Program-made: the position numbers and the translations under genes
Notes under the pieces: generated by a model
Databases searched by the model: none
Told to the model about the DNA's origin: nothing
What the model saw: the letters and a program-made list of their open reading frames with translations, nothing else
Origin: Isoetes taiwanensis
Lineage: Eukaryota > Streptophyta > Lycopodiopsida > Isoetales > Isoetaceae
NCBI GenBank assembly: GCA_021234155.1
Contig: JAJEKV010000189.1
Location: 293,706-357,705, forward strand
DNA length: 64,000 bases
Direction: 5' to 3'
Shown: positions 48,188 to 59,811 of the stretch, piece after piece
Numbering within the stretch: position 1 is the first letter of the stretch
How the letters are laid out: each line of letters opens with the position of its first letter

Positions 48188-50066
48188 CTAGTAATGGTGC
48201 CCAGCGTTGCCAGGCATAAGTTGAGAGCCTGTAAATGCTTTGGGATGCAGTGAGAAAAGCCCTATCCCTTTCCCTTTCCTTTTTGCTCTATCCCGCATTT
48301 CATTTTTTCTTATTTTCTCTACGTTTTTTTTTTTTTTTTTTTTTCTTTTTTTTTTTCTCGTCCTTTTCTCACATGTTTCTTTTGTTTTCCCCATCCCTTT
48401 CCTTCCCCTTCCCCTGTTCCCATTAACCTTTTTCCCTTCCCTTTGCTCCTTTCTCCACCTTTTCCCTCTTCTCTTTTTTCTTTTGCCTTTTCCCTTCCCT
48501 TTCCCTTTTTTATGCCTTCTTTTTCCCCACCCTTTTTCCATGTCTTCCATTTTTTCTCAACCTTTTACGGCTTTAAGCCCTTTTCCATACCTATTTTCCC
48601 TTCTCTTTTCCTCATTTTCCACTCTTTTTCCTCCCTTTTTTGTGTGCCCTTTTTCCTTCCATTTTTCTTTTCTCCCTCCTGTTTTTTCCATGCCCTTTTT
48701 ACCTTCCTTTTTTCCATCTCCTCACCCTTTCCCTCTTTTCCTTTTCCATGTTCCCCTTTTTCTCTTCCCCTTTTTCATTTTTCTCGTTTTTTTTTTCCCG
48801 TGGCTCTCTCTCTTTCCCCTTTCCATTCTTTTTTTCTTTTTCTATTTCCTTTTCCCATGCCCTTTTTCCCACCTTTTTCTTTGCTTTCTATTTTTCCTGT
48901 GCTTCCTTTTCCTCCTTTTCCCACCATTTCCTCTTCCTCGGTAATTTTCCTTCTTTCAACCTTTTTTCTTTTCTCTTTTCCTTTCCTCATGTCCTTTTTC
49001 CCTTTCCCTCCACTCCATCACCCCCTCGCTTCCTTTCCCCTTTCCTTTTTTCCCATTTCCTTTTCTTGATGGATTTTTTTTCTTTCCGTTTTCCTCCTTT
49101 GTCGATCCTTTTCTTGTGCACTTTTCCCCTCCTTTCCTTTTCCTTTTCCCCTTTTCCATGCCTTGCACATTTGTTTTATTCTTTATTTCCTTTTCTCTCT
49201 TGCCCTTTTTCTTTTCCCTTTTTTTTTTTTTCCTTTCTTCACCATTTTCCTCTTCCCTTTTCTCTCATGCCCTTCCACCTTCCCCCTTTTCTTGCTTTCC
49301 TCTTTCTTTTCCTTGTGACCTTTACTCAGGTTCCCTTTTCCCCTTGTCCCTTTCCTTTTTTCTTTCTTCTCACTTTCCCACTTTCCTATGCCTTTTCTTT
49401 TCCCCCCTCCCCCATCCTTTTTTTGTTCCCCTTGTCCCTTCCCTTTTCCTCATTTTTCCAACCTTTCACTCTTCCCCTTTCTTGATGCATTTTTTTTCCC
49501 TTCCCTTTCCCTCTCTTTTTTTTTCCATTTTCCTATGCTATTTGTCCCTTCCTTTTTCCTCTTTCCTAGCTTCTCTTTTTTCCCCTTTTCCCATGCTCCT
49601 TCCTTTTCCCATGCTTTTTTTTTCTCCTCCCCTTTTCCATGCTTTTTTTCTCTTCATTTTCTCCTTTTTTTTTCAACCTTTTCATCTTTCCTTTTTTTTC
49701 ATGCCCTTTTCCATTTACCTTTTCCACTTTATCTCTTCCTCCTTCCCTCGTGCCCTTTTCCTGTGTTCCCTTTCCCTTTTCGTTTTCCATGCCTTTTCTC
49801 TTCTCTTTATCCCCACCCCTTTTCCCTTTTCCTTTTACCCTTTTTCTTTTCCCATGCCTTTTGCCTTTCACATTCTCTTTCCACTTCCCTTTTCCTTTTC
49901 CCCCTTTTCATTTACCCTTTCCCCTTAAGAGATCGAAGCATGACCAATCACAGTGTTGGTAAGTCGTGCAATAAATCTAGGCCTTCGGATGCATCCAGAT
50001 GATCTTGGCCATTCAAATTAGGGCTCGATGCACTACACACTTACAGTATAACATTATAATATAAGA
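48188..50066 (-). mobile_element. Helitron-like element 1, carrying the pyrimidine tract
   Basis: In minus orientation it starts TCTTATATTATAATG at 50066, with host A before it, and ends CTAG at 48188, with host T after it. A GCCTGGCAACGCTGGGC hairpin lies seven bases upstream of the CTAG. TC...hairpin-CTRR between A and T, with no target duplication, is the Helitron signature. Flanks on both sides are the same AGATTCCCTTAG array, which supports the borders. No Rep/helicase gene is present, so it is non-autonomous. The subterminal 5' part shares an AATTAGGGCT phrase with the neighbouring elements. Confidence 0.8.
48250..49926 (+). repeat. ~1.7-kb nearly pure C/T tract
   Basis: Almost every base of the + strand is C or T. 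The rare purines occur mainly as CATG inside words such as TTTTCCCATGCCC, suggesting decay or expansion of a CCCTTTTCCATG-type minisatellite. A poly-T stretch lies at about 48327-48357. All long Phe/Leu/Ser/Pro frames here on the + strand, and Lys/Glu/Gly frames on the minus strand, are compositional. Such homopurine-homopyrimidine DNA can form triplexes (H-DNA). Confidence 0.95.
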
Positions 50067-50345
50067 TTCGAATAGATTCTATGAAGATTCCCTAGACACT
50101 CTAAGACTATCAAGATTCCCTTAGATTTTATGAAGATACCCTTAGATTCCCCTAGATTTTAAGAGATCCCCTTAGACTTATAAATGTTTTCTTTATATTT
50201 TATGAGATTTTCTTAGATTCCCTTAGATTCTCCTAGATTCTCTTAAATCTAGAACTTTCTAGAACATTCTCTTATATTTTAAAACTTTTTTGAACTTTCT
50301 AGAATATTTTGGAATTTTCTCGACATTCTAGAACTATCTAGAAGA
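50067..50345. repeat. AT-rich CTAGAACATTCTAGAA / AGATTCCCTTAG array, right part
   Basis: It continues the array seen at 47641-48187 after interruption by Helitron-like element 1, with TTAGATTCCCTTAGATTC and TCTAGAACTTTCTAGAAC words. Confidence 0.75.
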
Positions 50346-53196
50346 CTAGTAACAGTGCCCAGCGTTGTTGGGCATATGTTGGCAATATAAGGTCAATGGG
50401 GCCTTTGCACTCAAATCAAGATCTTTCTTACTAACCATCTAGTCCTAGGGCAATAAGCTACTAAAATTGCACATACACAACCACTATAACTTCCACGAAT
50501 TTAAACCGAACCCCTTCTAATCTGACTATTTTTACATCATAGTTGACGCTTCCATATGGGCAAACTAAGTATTGTTTCAAGTAATCAAGAATAATATAAG
50601 TTCTTAGGAATGGTGCCCAACATTGCTGCGCAATGTTTGGGTTTTTATACGTTCCATTTTGATAATAGAAAAATTGCCTAGCATTGCTAGGCCAGTTTAT
50701 TTGATATAACGATATTATATAGCTTATGATCTAGATATTATATAGCTTGTGATCTAGAATGGAGGCATTTGTAGATTCAAGATGATGAAAGTGGTTCTTG
50801 TAAATGTCATTTCACTAAGTGATTATGCAGGGGTAGATATAGGTTGTAAGTATGATAATGATCTTCTATTTTTGCTATGTTACCATGGAATTTTAACACC
50901 TTTAATGTATAATTTAGTTTTGCATTGATCATTTAGCAAACACTTGACTCAAATAAAGAATTCCAAAAGTAAAATTAAGTGTATCAGGCTTCCAATAAGT
51001 ACATAAAAAATAAGTGATGCAATAAGTCAATGTTCTATTCAAGAGGGTGCATCAGTCAAACATCTTTAGCCTAAACTAATATGAAATGGCATAACTTTGA
51101 AGTTCTGAAAAACCACTTAAGCTTCTACGCACAAATTCTTATAATTTAACTTCTTTAATACTCATAAGGTTGTGAAATGGATGCATCTTGTCATTGCACA
51201 TGTTATATTTGAATTTAGGCTTTTTATCTACAAACTGAACAACCAGATCCACATTTGAGTCACATTAATTGGCATGGTGGTATTGCCTTGTAAGAATTAA
51301 CACCGATTAAAGAAATAAAGAGTAGGATTCAAATACTATTAGGTGTTACGATGGTGCAAAAGCTGAAGTGCTCTTACCCAATCACCCATTTGTCACGCAC
51401 TGCCCATAATCTTCACTGCAACTCTTACCTTAACGTAGCAGAGAGGTAGCAAAAATGTAAGTTTGTTAAATTGCATCAGTTGTCTGCCCCACAATTCTGC
51501 ATCCTTTTTAAATAAAAGTCACCAGATGGAGACAATCCAATGTGCCTATACAGTTGTGCTGTGAATATCCATTTCTCTAAGAAATTTATGGTCGTATTTT
51601 TATATTTTTATGCTCTCCAAATTGTCACACATGTTTAGAAAATTTCTGCCAAAGTAATAAACATCACAGGAATTGTATTTGGCACATGAAATTATCCTTG
51701 TGTCATCATATAAGCTAAGAGAAAATTATAAAAGTTTGAAAGTATACTTACATGAACCACAGATTCTTTATATACTATCATCTATAGAGGCATAGGAAGC
51801 AGAGATCGAGGCATAAGAAGCAGATATCAAGTCTATCTATGATCGTTGCTGTGCTTTTCCTTCATAAACAGTTTGTTTCAGTAAGTTGTAGCACTTGACT
51901 CAACTTTGGTCAAAGCTCCTTTTCCGAATAATATGTCGCTGGTCTGCCTCATGCAAGAACCTCCTTTCTTCGTCTGGTTATCCTATGACCTAGCTCCTAA
52001 AGCTTGTAACCAGAGCAAGAATATTCCATGCTCAGCAGACGTGTTGCATACAATGTAATCTCAGGCACATCTATGGCATGCCTGCATGTCAGCAGAATTG
52101 CCGCTCTGCTAAAATCCGCTCATCTAATCTGGAGCCCTGCAACCAGATCAGGGGATCCTGCCAGAAACAGCCGAATGGTATGAGGACGCTTCAAAAAATA
52201 AAGCCACACTCCTCTGCTAGCGGGCTCAGTTTCTCAACATAATGAATCAACTACTGGTACTTGGCATGGGGTTCTGGAACTGCTTCAAAAAGATTCAGGA
52301 TTTTTAAGAGCTTGAAAGGAAGATTAAGACCTTCAGGCAATTCCTTTGCTATGGCGGGTCATTTTGGATTAGCAGCATTCGGATATTTTGGGAAGGAATA
52401 CCTTTACATAAATTTCAAGCCATCAACTCATTTCGTTTCAGAGGGATGGTTTAAATCTTCAGCTTTGTTCGCAATAAACACTACTTTTGGAGTTCTTAAT
52501 AGCAGGGTCTTGCTCAACGTTACATCATAAAATGCAATTGCTTGAAACATTATAAAGTGAAGAGAACGATGCAGCTGGAATGCCTTACCTAGCAGTGGTT
52601 CATTTAAATACCATGTATGCTTGACCAAGTTCCGTCACCATGATCGTCTACAATATCCTCCTGTTCTGAACCACCAATATCTAATCCAGGCATCTCCAAT
52701 GAATGGCAATCTTCAACCATAGTAGCCAGCTGTATAAACATGATATACATTATTATTTTATGCAATCAAAAGATCTTCGTAGGCATTAAGATCTTGGTAA
52801 TTATTTGAATAAAATCGATTTGATCTTTATGCATTACCTGGTGCTTGGGCCAAAGCAAAGCTCGAGTTCACCTCCATGGATGTCGTAGGAGCACTGGATT
52901 TGTGTTGTCCTCCTATAATCTGCAAATAACGTTGTTGCCGATATGAGAGACTGGTCAAGACAGCAAAGAGCGACAGAGTGCAGATCATTGCACGTCCATT
53001 GGCTGGAGGAGGAACATCCTGGAAAGGAAGACGGCTCTTGGCCTCTGTAACTTTGGCCGGAAGGGCCTCTTTTCAACGAAGACAAAAGAAAATCTCGGCC
53101 TTCGGATGTTGTTCGAGGGATCTTAGTTAATCTGGACCGTTAAATTTAGGGCTGGATCCAAATCGAGGATTTACAGCAAAACATTATAATATAGGA
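50346..53196 (-). mobile_element. Helitron-like element 2
   Basis: In minus orientation the 5' end reads A|TCCTATATTATAATG at 53196 and the 3' end is a GCCCAACAACGCTGGGC hairpin, seven bases, then CTAG|T at 50346. Near the 5' end is the same GACCGTTAAATTTAGGGCT-type subterminal text as in the other copies. The 2.85-kb interior has no gene I recognise (frames at 52261-52530 and elsewhere lack motifs). A second 5' end of the same family at 54452 means the 3' end could instead pair with that one, with nesting. Confidence 0.68.
50594..50690 (-). repeat. Two further degenerate Helitron 3' hairpins
   Basis: At about 50594-50630, CTTAGGAATGGTGCCC followed by an AACATTGC/GCAATGTT stem resembles the CTAGTAATGGTGCCC 3' end of element 1. 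At 50675-50691 a perfect GCCTAGC-ATT-GCTAGGC hairpin follows AAATT. Neither keeps an exact CTAG. They look like the 3' ends of older, overwritten insertions. Confidence 0.5.
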
Positions 53197-54452
53197 TGAG
53201 TGGTGGTAGGAATATCTAATATAAGACCTGTAATTTGATTACTCAGTCTCCCATATTTTGTTTCAGAAAATGGACATTGATTATTCAGTCTTTCATAACT
53301 TGTCTCAACAGTGAAAACGAACTTGTGGTAGCTGACTAAGGCTATTACATTCTTTAAGATTCTTAAATGCCCAACCATCATAGGATTGAGCTATAGATCA
53401 TAACATCTAAGAGAGTATTAAATGCACCCTTACAGACGGACTTGGTTTTGACCATCTTTGGTTATGGTATGGAATAAGGCTACTTTAGGCCATGAATTTG
53501 ATATGCTAGATAAAAACCATAGGAAGGGAGGGACAGACCTGGAACACAGGTACCATAAAAAGCTCGAAACAATTATGACGTTAACTAAAATTCATGCTAC
53601 AGTGGCAGATTGCTAGTGTTTCTTATTCTTGAGAGCAAGAACAAATGAACAGGTGAAATGCTTTGCCTTATTCTTATTTATGCTCCTCTTCTATTCATAT
53701 TCTATTCTTGATGGGATGCTGAAGCATTTGCCTCAGTGGCCGAATTCATGCTACACTGGTCGGAATTAACATTACAATGGCAAATTGCTACTTTTCTTGT
53801 TCTTCAGTGCAAGGAAAATGACCTAAAACAATATGAAACAGAGGAAACAAAAACTTAGAACGTTCAAACCTGAATACCCGCATCAAGTAGACCACCTCTA
53901 CAGCTCACCATGCTCCTCTACAGCTATAACATCTGACATAGCCAGGCTTCTCTGCTCAAGCCCGCAGCCTTCTGAAACCTAATCATTGCAAGCTACTTGC
54001 AGATATTTTGCATCAAACAGAAACCTAGAAATCCGCAATAAACTCTGTGGTATCTTCAATAGAACAAAGGTTTGATCCGCAACAAAGGTTTGACGGGATA
54101 GCAGAAAACTGAGTAATGGCACCTCCTGGAAGAAATAAGACCTCCTAATCATTTGGGATCTTCAGAAAAGATCTGAGATCTGCTTCTATAGTTGTAGAGC
54201 GCCCTTTGGCTGGCAAAATGGCAGGCCCTGTTGCAAAATTAAAAACACGGCCACCAGATACCTTGGGCGATGCCGGAATGGTTCGATAGCATCACCCTGG
54301 GATAGCTTGATCCGTTTTGTTCGATGGCTTCCGAAAAAAACCTAAGACCTTTTGTTTTCTTTATTTCTGGACCGTCAGATTTGCTTATTTAATCCTAGCC
54401 GTCAAAATTAGGGCGTGATTCAACACCCTATAACATAACATTATAATATAGA
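53197..54452 (-). mobile_element. 5' part of a third Helitron-like element
   Basis: The minus strand reads TCTATATTATAATGTTATG from 54452, then the family phrase CCTAATTTTGACGG, i.e. a good 5' terminus. Its matching 3' end is not found between here and 53197. It is probably truncated, or it is the outer element into which element 2 inserted, sharing one of the stacked 3' ends near 50.35-50.69 kb. The interior shows no gene; a direct repeat of AACAAAGGTTTGA lies near 54065. Confidence 0.55.
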
Positions 54453-56490
54453 CTAGTACTAGTAACGGGTTGCCGGCGTTGCCGGGCTAACGTCTTGCAT
54501 GTGTTTTTACTCGGCTTGGGCAAGAATGGATATTGTTTACTTTTGTAATTATTTTTTCTATTGAAATTGTCTAATTAATTACAGCATCATCAATGTATTA
54601 ACTTTGCGTTTATGGATATTGCTTTGTTGGATGCTCTCGCGATACCTTCACTTCTCCGAAAGATAACATCTTAGTCGTGGTAAAGGTGAAATCGATGGGA
54701 ACATTGATTCGAGCGCCCACAATGTCTCATAACTATCAAGCACGTGAGACAACTCATCCCTAATGTAGGCTCATTATAATGGAATCAAGACAAAAACGAT
54801 TTTGTAGAATAATGTGCCTCGAAGACAAAACAATTTGTAGACCCTAAATTTCGATCCATTACATATTGCAACACATGTGAGTTCTTTTGCTACTAAAATG
54901 CCAAAATCGCCAAGGTGCATGTTGTTGTTGTTTCTCATCTAATTAAAAAAGACAAACACAATAGAGATTAGTCAAAAGCACTACATTATTCAATATGTAG
55001 ATACATGTAGTATATCCTCCACCTACCTCTCTCTCAAAGCACATCTTTGTAAACAACGTTCCTTGATAGACTTTGAAGCGAATAGGAAGTCATTAATTAG
55101 TTGGATGTAGTGCTCCAACTTGACAACCTCGTCGATGCTCCACGGCTTGTTACCCCATGCACATGAGCATAAGTATTTTCGTTCCCAATTTTGGTTGTGT
55201 CTCTCTACCATCTACGCGATTGCAACAAATCTCATCATTCTATTATGTTCATCACCCTCGAGCATGGTTTGAAATTAATGGGGTTCCTTCCGTAAAATCT
55301 GGACAATGGTGTTGGATAACGAAATTAGTTTATGTTATCTCTCATTCTAAATCACCTTCAAAAATAAACCCACGTCCCACTTACATCAGGTGCCCCTATT
55401 ACCAGAGTACTTTTAAATCCACAATTCGAACTTTTAAATCCAGAATTTGATGTGTGTGAGTGTCGAGATGGGATGTTATTCAAATGCTGCTCCTAGAATA
55501 TGAGGACTACTTTGACCATATAATAAAACGCGAATGGTTCTTAAGCAATGTGACATTGATTAGCATAACAATGAACGTGGAATGGCATAATGGCACATGC
55601 ATAAAATCATCACAATGCATATTAAAACCATCACTCCATATTTAAATTTACCCTTTAACAATCCAAATAGCCAATATTGCACAATTTATAACATTATTAA
55701 TTTATTAACATCACTTAGGCAACGCATCCATTGCTATGACTATTACCATGTTTTCATGCCTTTGTTAAAGCCAATTTATATTTGTCTGTTATTCCTATGG
55801 TCGTCACAACTATTGTTTTGCTACGTCACGTACGCATGGGCCGAAAAAGTTTATTGCATGGTGGACGTTGATAAATTGGGAATACATGTAATGAAGACCA
55901 ACAACACGTAATCATGTCCGCATGGGCCAAAAAAGCTTATTGCATGGTGGACGGGGTAGCATTGTTGTACATGTCCTAAGCATCTAAGTGATCTTGGCAT
56001 TTAGATACCAAACATTTATAAGTGATCTTGGCATTTAGATATCAAAAGAAGCATTTTCATAACTTCCGTCTCATAAAAAAATGAAAAAAAATAGCAATAT
56101 AAGATATCAAACAAATGGACGTAAATTATGCATTAATTTGCCGTGGTGGTCAAGGTTTTTGCCCTGTCGTGCTCCGGTTGAGAATCTGCATCTTCAGGTC
56201 TACCAATTTATGAATCGATGGGAAGGAAGAAAAGAATATCTTACAATCTATTACACTGTCTCATTGGTATTCCAAAGATAAGTTTCTAAAAAAGTAGACA
56301 CGATTTACTCGTGCTCAGTAGTCTATCTGTGTCTAGGCAATACTACACTGCCATAGAGAGCAGTATATTATATAACAGCAGTTACAAATTCTAGGTATGG
56401 AACACTGGTTAGATGCATGACTTTGGATGTTTGAAATCTACGTAACAACTTATATCATAATAGCATCAATTGAATAGTGACATTGTTGTA

Positions 56491-56736
56491 CAAAAAATTT
56501 GCACACAACAATACTTACCTACAGATTTTTGCCATGTTTATGCCTCCGGTCCGTAAGTAAAATGCACGCTAAATTATTTTCATGTCTCTTTCATTTACCT
56601 AAGAATGTGATCTATTACAAAAAATTGCACACAACAATACTTACCTACGATTTTTGCCATGTTTATGCCTCTCTCCGGTAGAAATGCCCAAGAAATTATT
56701 TCCATGTCTCTTCCATTTACCTAAGAATGTGATCTA
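56491..56736. repeat. ~125-bp tandem pair
   Basis: GCACACAACAATACTTACCT through CCTAAGAATGTGATCTA occurs at about 56501-56612 and again at 56626-56736 with small differences. Confidence 0.85.
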
Positions 56737-58087
56737 CGGCATCTGCAAAAAGTTTAGAGCAATATATACATCCGCAAAAAAAGTGGGTCGATGTTAAAGA
56801 AAATGACATGCACAAACATGAGAATAAAACCAAAATGGCATAAATAGAAGAAATCACAAAATGAGAAATAACCCCAAATGCAACGCACCTTGCATCGTGA
56901 CGGAATGAATCACATCGTAGGATACCATATCTGCATGAGCTATAAGCTCTCTTTGCAAAATGCACCGCTTAAAACCGTGGGATTCTTGAGCTTCTAGGGT
57001 AAATCCAGTTTTTGTGGCGCTTCTCGGCGCGAAGGCTGCGCCCTCTTGCATTTCTCAAACTGGAAGAAATCGGGAGAGAAGTGGAAGAAATCAAGGAGGA
57101 AAAGAGAAAAAGAAAAGAGATAATCTCGGTGATAAGCTCTATCCGTCCGATCTCCACTCACCGCCAGAATCAAAAGGGATCGTGAAGGTAAGAGAAAGAG
57201 AGATTAGGATTTGAATAACGAAAAAAGATCCGGCCATATTATAACCCAAAGGAATCTACCATGCCTTTAACAAAGGTCGGATTCCAACTTCTAAAAGTGC
57301 AATGATGAATCGCGGTAGAAAGGAGTGCACCATATGAACAAACCGTAAATGTGAGAAATGGTTTGCCTCCGCCATGATTGCTTGGAGCACTTTGCCGTGC
57401 GCATCAAACGCCCCTTTTCTTTGCCGGAACAACTTTTTAAATTTAGCCTTTAGAAACCCCGGATTACCCGCATTATTGCGTAATGCGGGCGAGCGCTCGA
57501 TCCACCGCCACAATGCTTTGAGACACGGAGAAGAGCGGGCAAGCACATCTTTAAGGCATCCATTGCCACGTTAGAAAAAAAAAAAAGCCACAATAATAAG
57601 AGAAAAGAATAAAGCGGCATCCTTGCCTTAGCTTCGGCTATGGCGGATAGGGCGTGAGACAAGAAAATTCTGTAGAATAGGAAAAGCAAGGTAACAATGC
57701 GGGAGTTGGCTATGGCGATTGGCGAATCGGACGAAGGGCAGCTGATTTCAAACTCCTGCTATATCGCTTTCCACGGTCGTAGAACGGTGCGTTACCAATC
57801 GCCTTCATCGCCCATTAAGTGCCCACCCACCAATCGAAAGAAAGAGAAAATGTCGTAGGAAAAATTTTTTTTGCCTAAAAAAGCGTAATATCCTAAGGCC
57901 GGAAGGGGAACCCGGCCATGAGAGAGAAAGGGCAAAAACTTTTAAGTAAGTAGATTCTAGAATCTTTAGAGCCTTCTAGAACATTCTAGAACTATCTAGA
58001 ACTCTATTTTATCTTAATTGTGTATTACCCCTTAAGTATGTTTAAAATTTTATTATTTTAATGAGTATGTTTAAAACATTATTATTT

Positions 58088-58175
58088 TAATGAATCAATG
58101 CTTAGTTTAGTGGTTAGAATTGAGGGACTTGGGGGGGCAATGACCAGGGTTCAAATCCCTCAAACAAAATAAAAA
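58088..58175 (+). repeat. tRNA-like pol III promoter unit (SINE head or tRNA pseudogene)
   Basis: A-box TAGTTTAGTGG at 58103-58113 and B-box GGTTCAAATCC at 58148-58158 are spaced 34 bp apart, as in a tRNA. A short AGGG/CCCT T-stem is possible, but acceptor and anticodon stems do not pair. An A-rich stretch follows. It lies inside Helitron-like element 4. Confidence 0.45.
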
Positions 58176-58189
58176 TTTTAAAAGTCAAC

Positions 58190-58615
58190 ATGAGCCGTAG
58201 GATCTTGGACCCAATCAAGGGCCGATATCGCGCCATATGGCAAAAATCTAAAGCAACATGAGTCGTAGGATCTTGGATCGACGATCAAAATCAAGAACAA
58301 CCTGGACCGTAGGATCTATTACATATTATTCCCAAAGCCATGTGCACCGTAGGATGCACCTCAGAGCAACGTGAGCCGTAGGATCTCAGACCGAACATCG
58401 TGGATCAAGAACAACACGACCGTGAGGGATCGATTACATATAATTCCCAAAGCCATGTGCACCGTAGGATGCACCTCAGAGCAACGTGAGCCGTAGGATC
58501 TCGGATCGAGAGCAACCTGGACCATAGGATCATCTATATAGAAACTCCCAAGCCATCTGAGCCGTAGGATATGTCCCAGAGCCACGTGAGTCGTAGGATC
58601 TCGAACGGACGGTCA
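58190..58615. repeat. Minisatellite of GCCGTAGGATCT words
   Basis: About ten copies of GAGCCGTAGGATCT, GCACCGTAGGATGC and variants are linked by CAACGTGAG or CAACCTGGACC. A higher-order unit of about 114 bp (AAGCCATGTGCACCGTAGGA...) is seen at about 58333 and 58447. It lies just inside the 5' end of Helitron-like element 4. Confidence 0.85.
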
Positions 58616-58650
58616 ATTTGAGTGGGACAAACATAAGAACATATATATCT

Positions 58651-58651
<1 letters not shown>

Positions 58652-58712
<61 letters not shown>
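58652..58712. repeat. (GATA)n microsatellite
   Basis: About 15 uninterrupted TAGA/GATA units. Confidence 0.98.
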
Positions 58713-58715
<3 letters not shown>

Positions 58716-59811
58716 TATGGCATGCTATGATTGAATGTGCGTTTACATTGTGTTATATTGGCATGTTATGTTAATATCTTCCATCGAGAACAATAACCGT
58801 GGTCTAGTATTTACTCCAGACTACCTCTATCCAAGCAAGAAACGAAAAGCTTGGCTCGAGATAGAGCTTTTCTATAGATATCCTCTAGGATAGAGTATCT
58901 TCAAGCAAACTATGCTCACAAGACTGCCAGAATAATTGCCCCAACATTATAGACTTCTACTTGAAGTTGGTTGTTGAAGAAGGTAAACCTGGAGCATAAC
59001 CATAAAAGCAAGTTCATCATTTTGCATATCTAGCACTTATAAGTATGATGCTGCAAGTTCTTATCTGCCTCAAGACTGCAAGAATTTGTGCAACATTGCT
59101 TGCCTTCTTTTATGGGAAAGATCAAGCCTTCCTTAGCAATTTCTACTTGAATCTGCTTCTTCTCCCCCGTTAGCACTTGAGTTTGCACTATAAACTTTAT
59201 ATGCCATACACCTGTTCTTCTGTTAAATAAGAACAAAACTAAAATAAGCAACACCTGCATTGCAGAATATGCACCCCTCCCCCCCCGCTATATTCTTACT
59301 TTTATTTATTTCTTATTCTTTGTAGCTCGTCGCTAGCCTCGAAACTAAGGAAACTTTACAATATGTGCAACATCGAGGCTAGGCCCCCACCCTATTTATA
59401 TTGCGATTATATGGTCCTCTTATACTTGGAGAATACGATTTTGTACTTCATTGACATGATAGTAATATCAATTCATATAACCCATAGTAGCCAGATCTTA
59501 TTTATGAGCTAAAGTTGCGAACAAAAACTATCAACGAACAAAAAGTATTGATCACAGAATAACACATGCTCCTAGATAGTAGATATCACCTTTTTGCTGT
59601 ATGCATATATTTGAGGTTCCTACTCTCTCGTTGGGACGTATCTCTATGGGAGAAGGTTGCAAAAAATTTGCCTCTTATAGTGCGAGTTGGTGTTGCTGAA
59701 AGGGTGCCATGGGACTGTCATGAAAATATTCACAAAGGCAAGTACTTTGTCAGATCAGTATACCGCCTTCTTTTAAAGCATGATTTCATTAATTGGAGAG
59801 AATAACACAAT
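58713..59811. other. Intergenic, no gene recognised
   Basis: Frames at 59030-59260 (-) and 59566-59805 (+) show no family motif. Confidence 0.4.

Larger units (their letters stand above)
54459..58654 (-). mobile_element. Helitron-like element 4, 4.2 kb
   Basis: In minus orientation the 3' end (54459) is a GCCCGGCAACGCCGGC-type hairpin followed by CCCGTTACTAG|T. The candidate 5' end is A|TCTAAGATATATATG at 58654, directly beside a (GATA)n microsatellite. Near the 5' end lies a minisatellite of GCCGTAGGATCT words. No Rep/helicase gene is visible. The interior includes duplicated blocks (GCATGGGCC-AAAAAG at 55828 and 55917; GTGATCTTGGCATTTAGATA twice near 55990; a ~125-bp tandem pair at 56491-56736). 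A GC-richer stretch at about 57220-57900 has no recognised gene and could be captured DNA. The 5' border is less certain than the 3' border. Confidence 0.6.

Noticed and set aside
48240-50002. Long open frames (up to ~280 codons) rich in Phe, Leu, Ser and Pro, and Lys/Glu/Gly frames on the other strand
   Set aside because: They follow from the nearly pure C/T composition, which lacks stop codons; no domain, start context or splice signal supports them.
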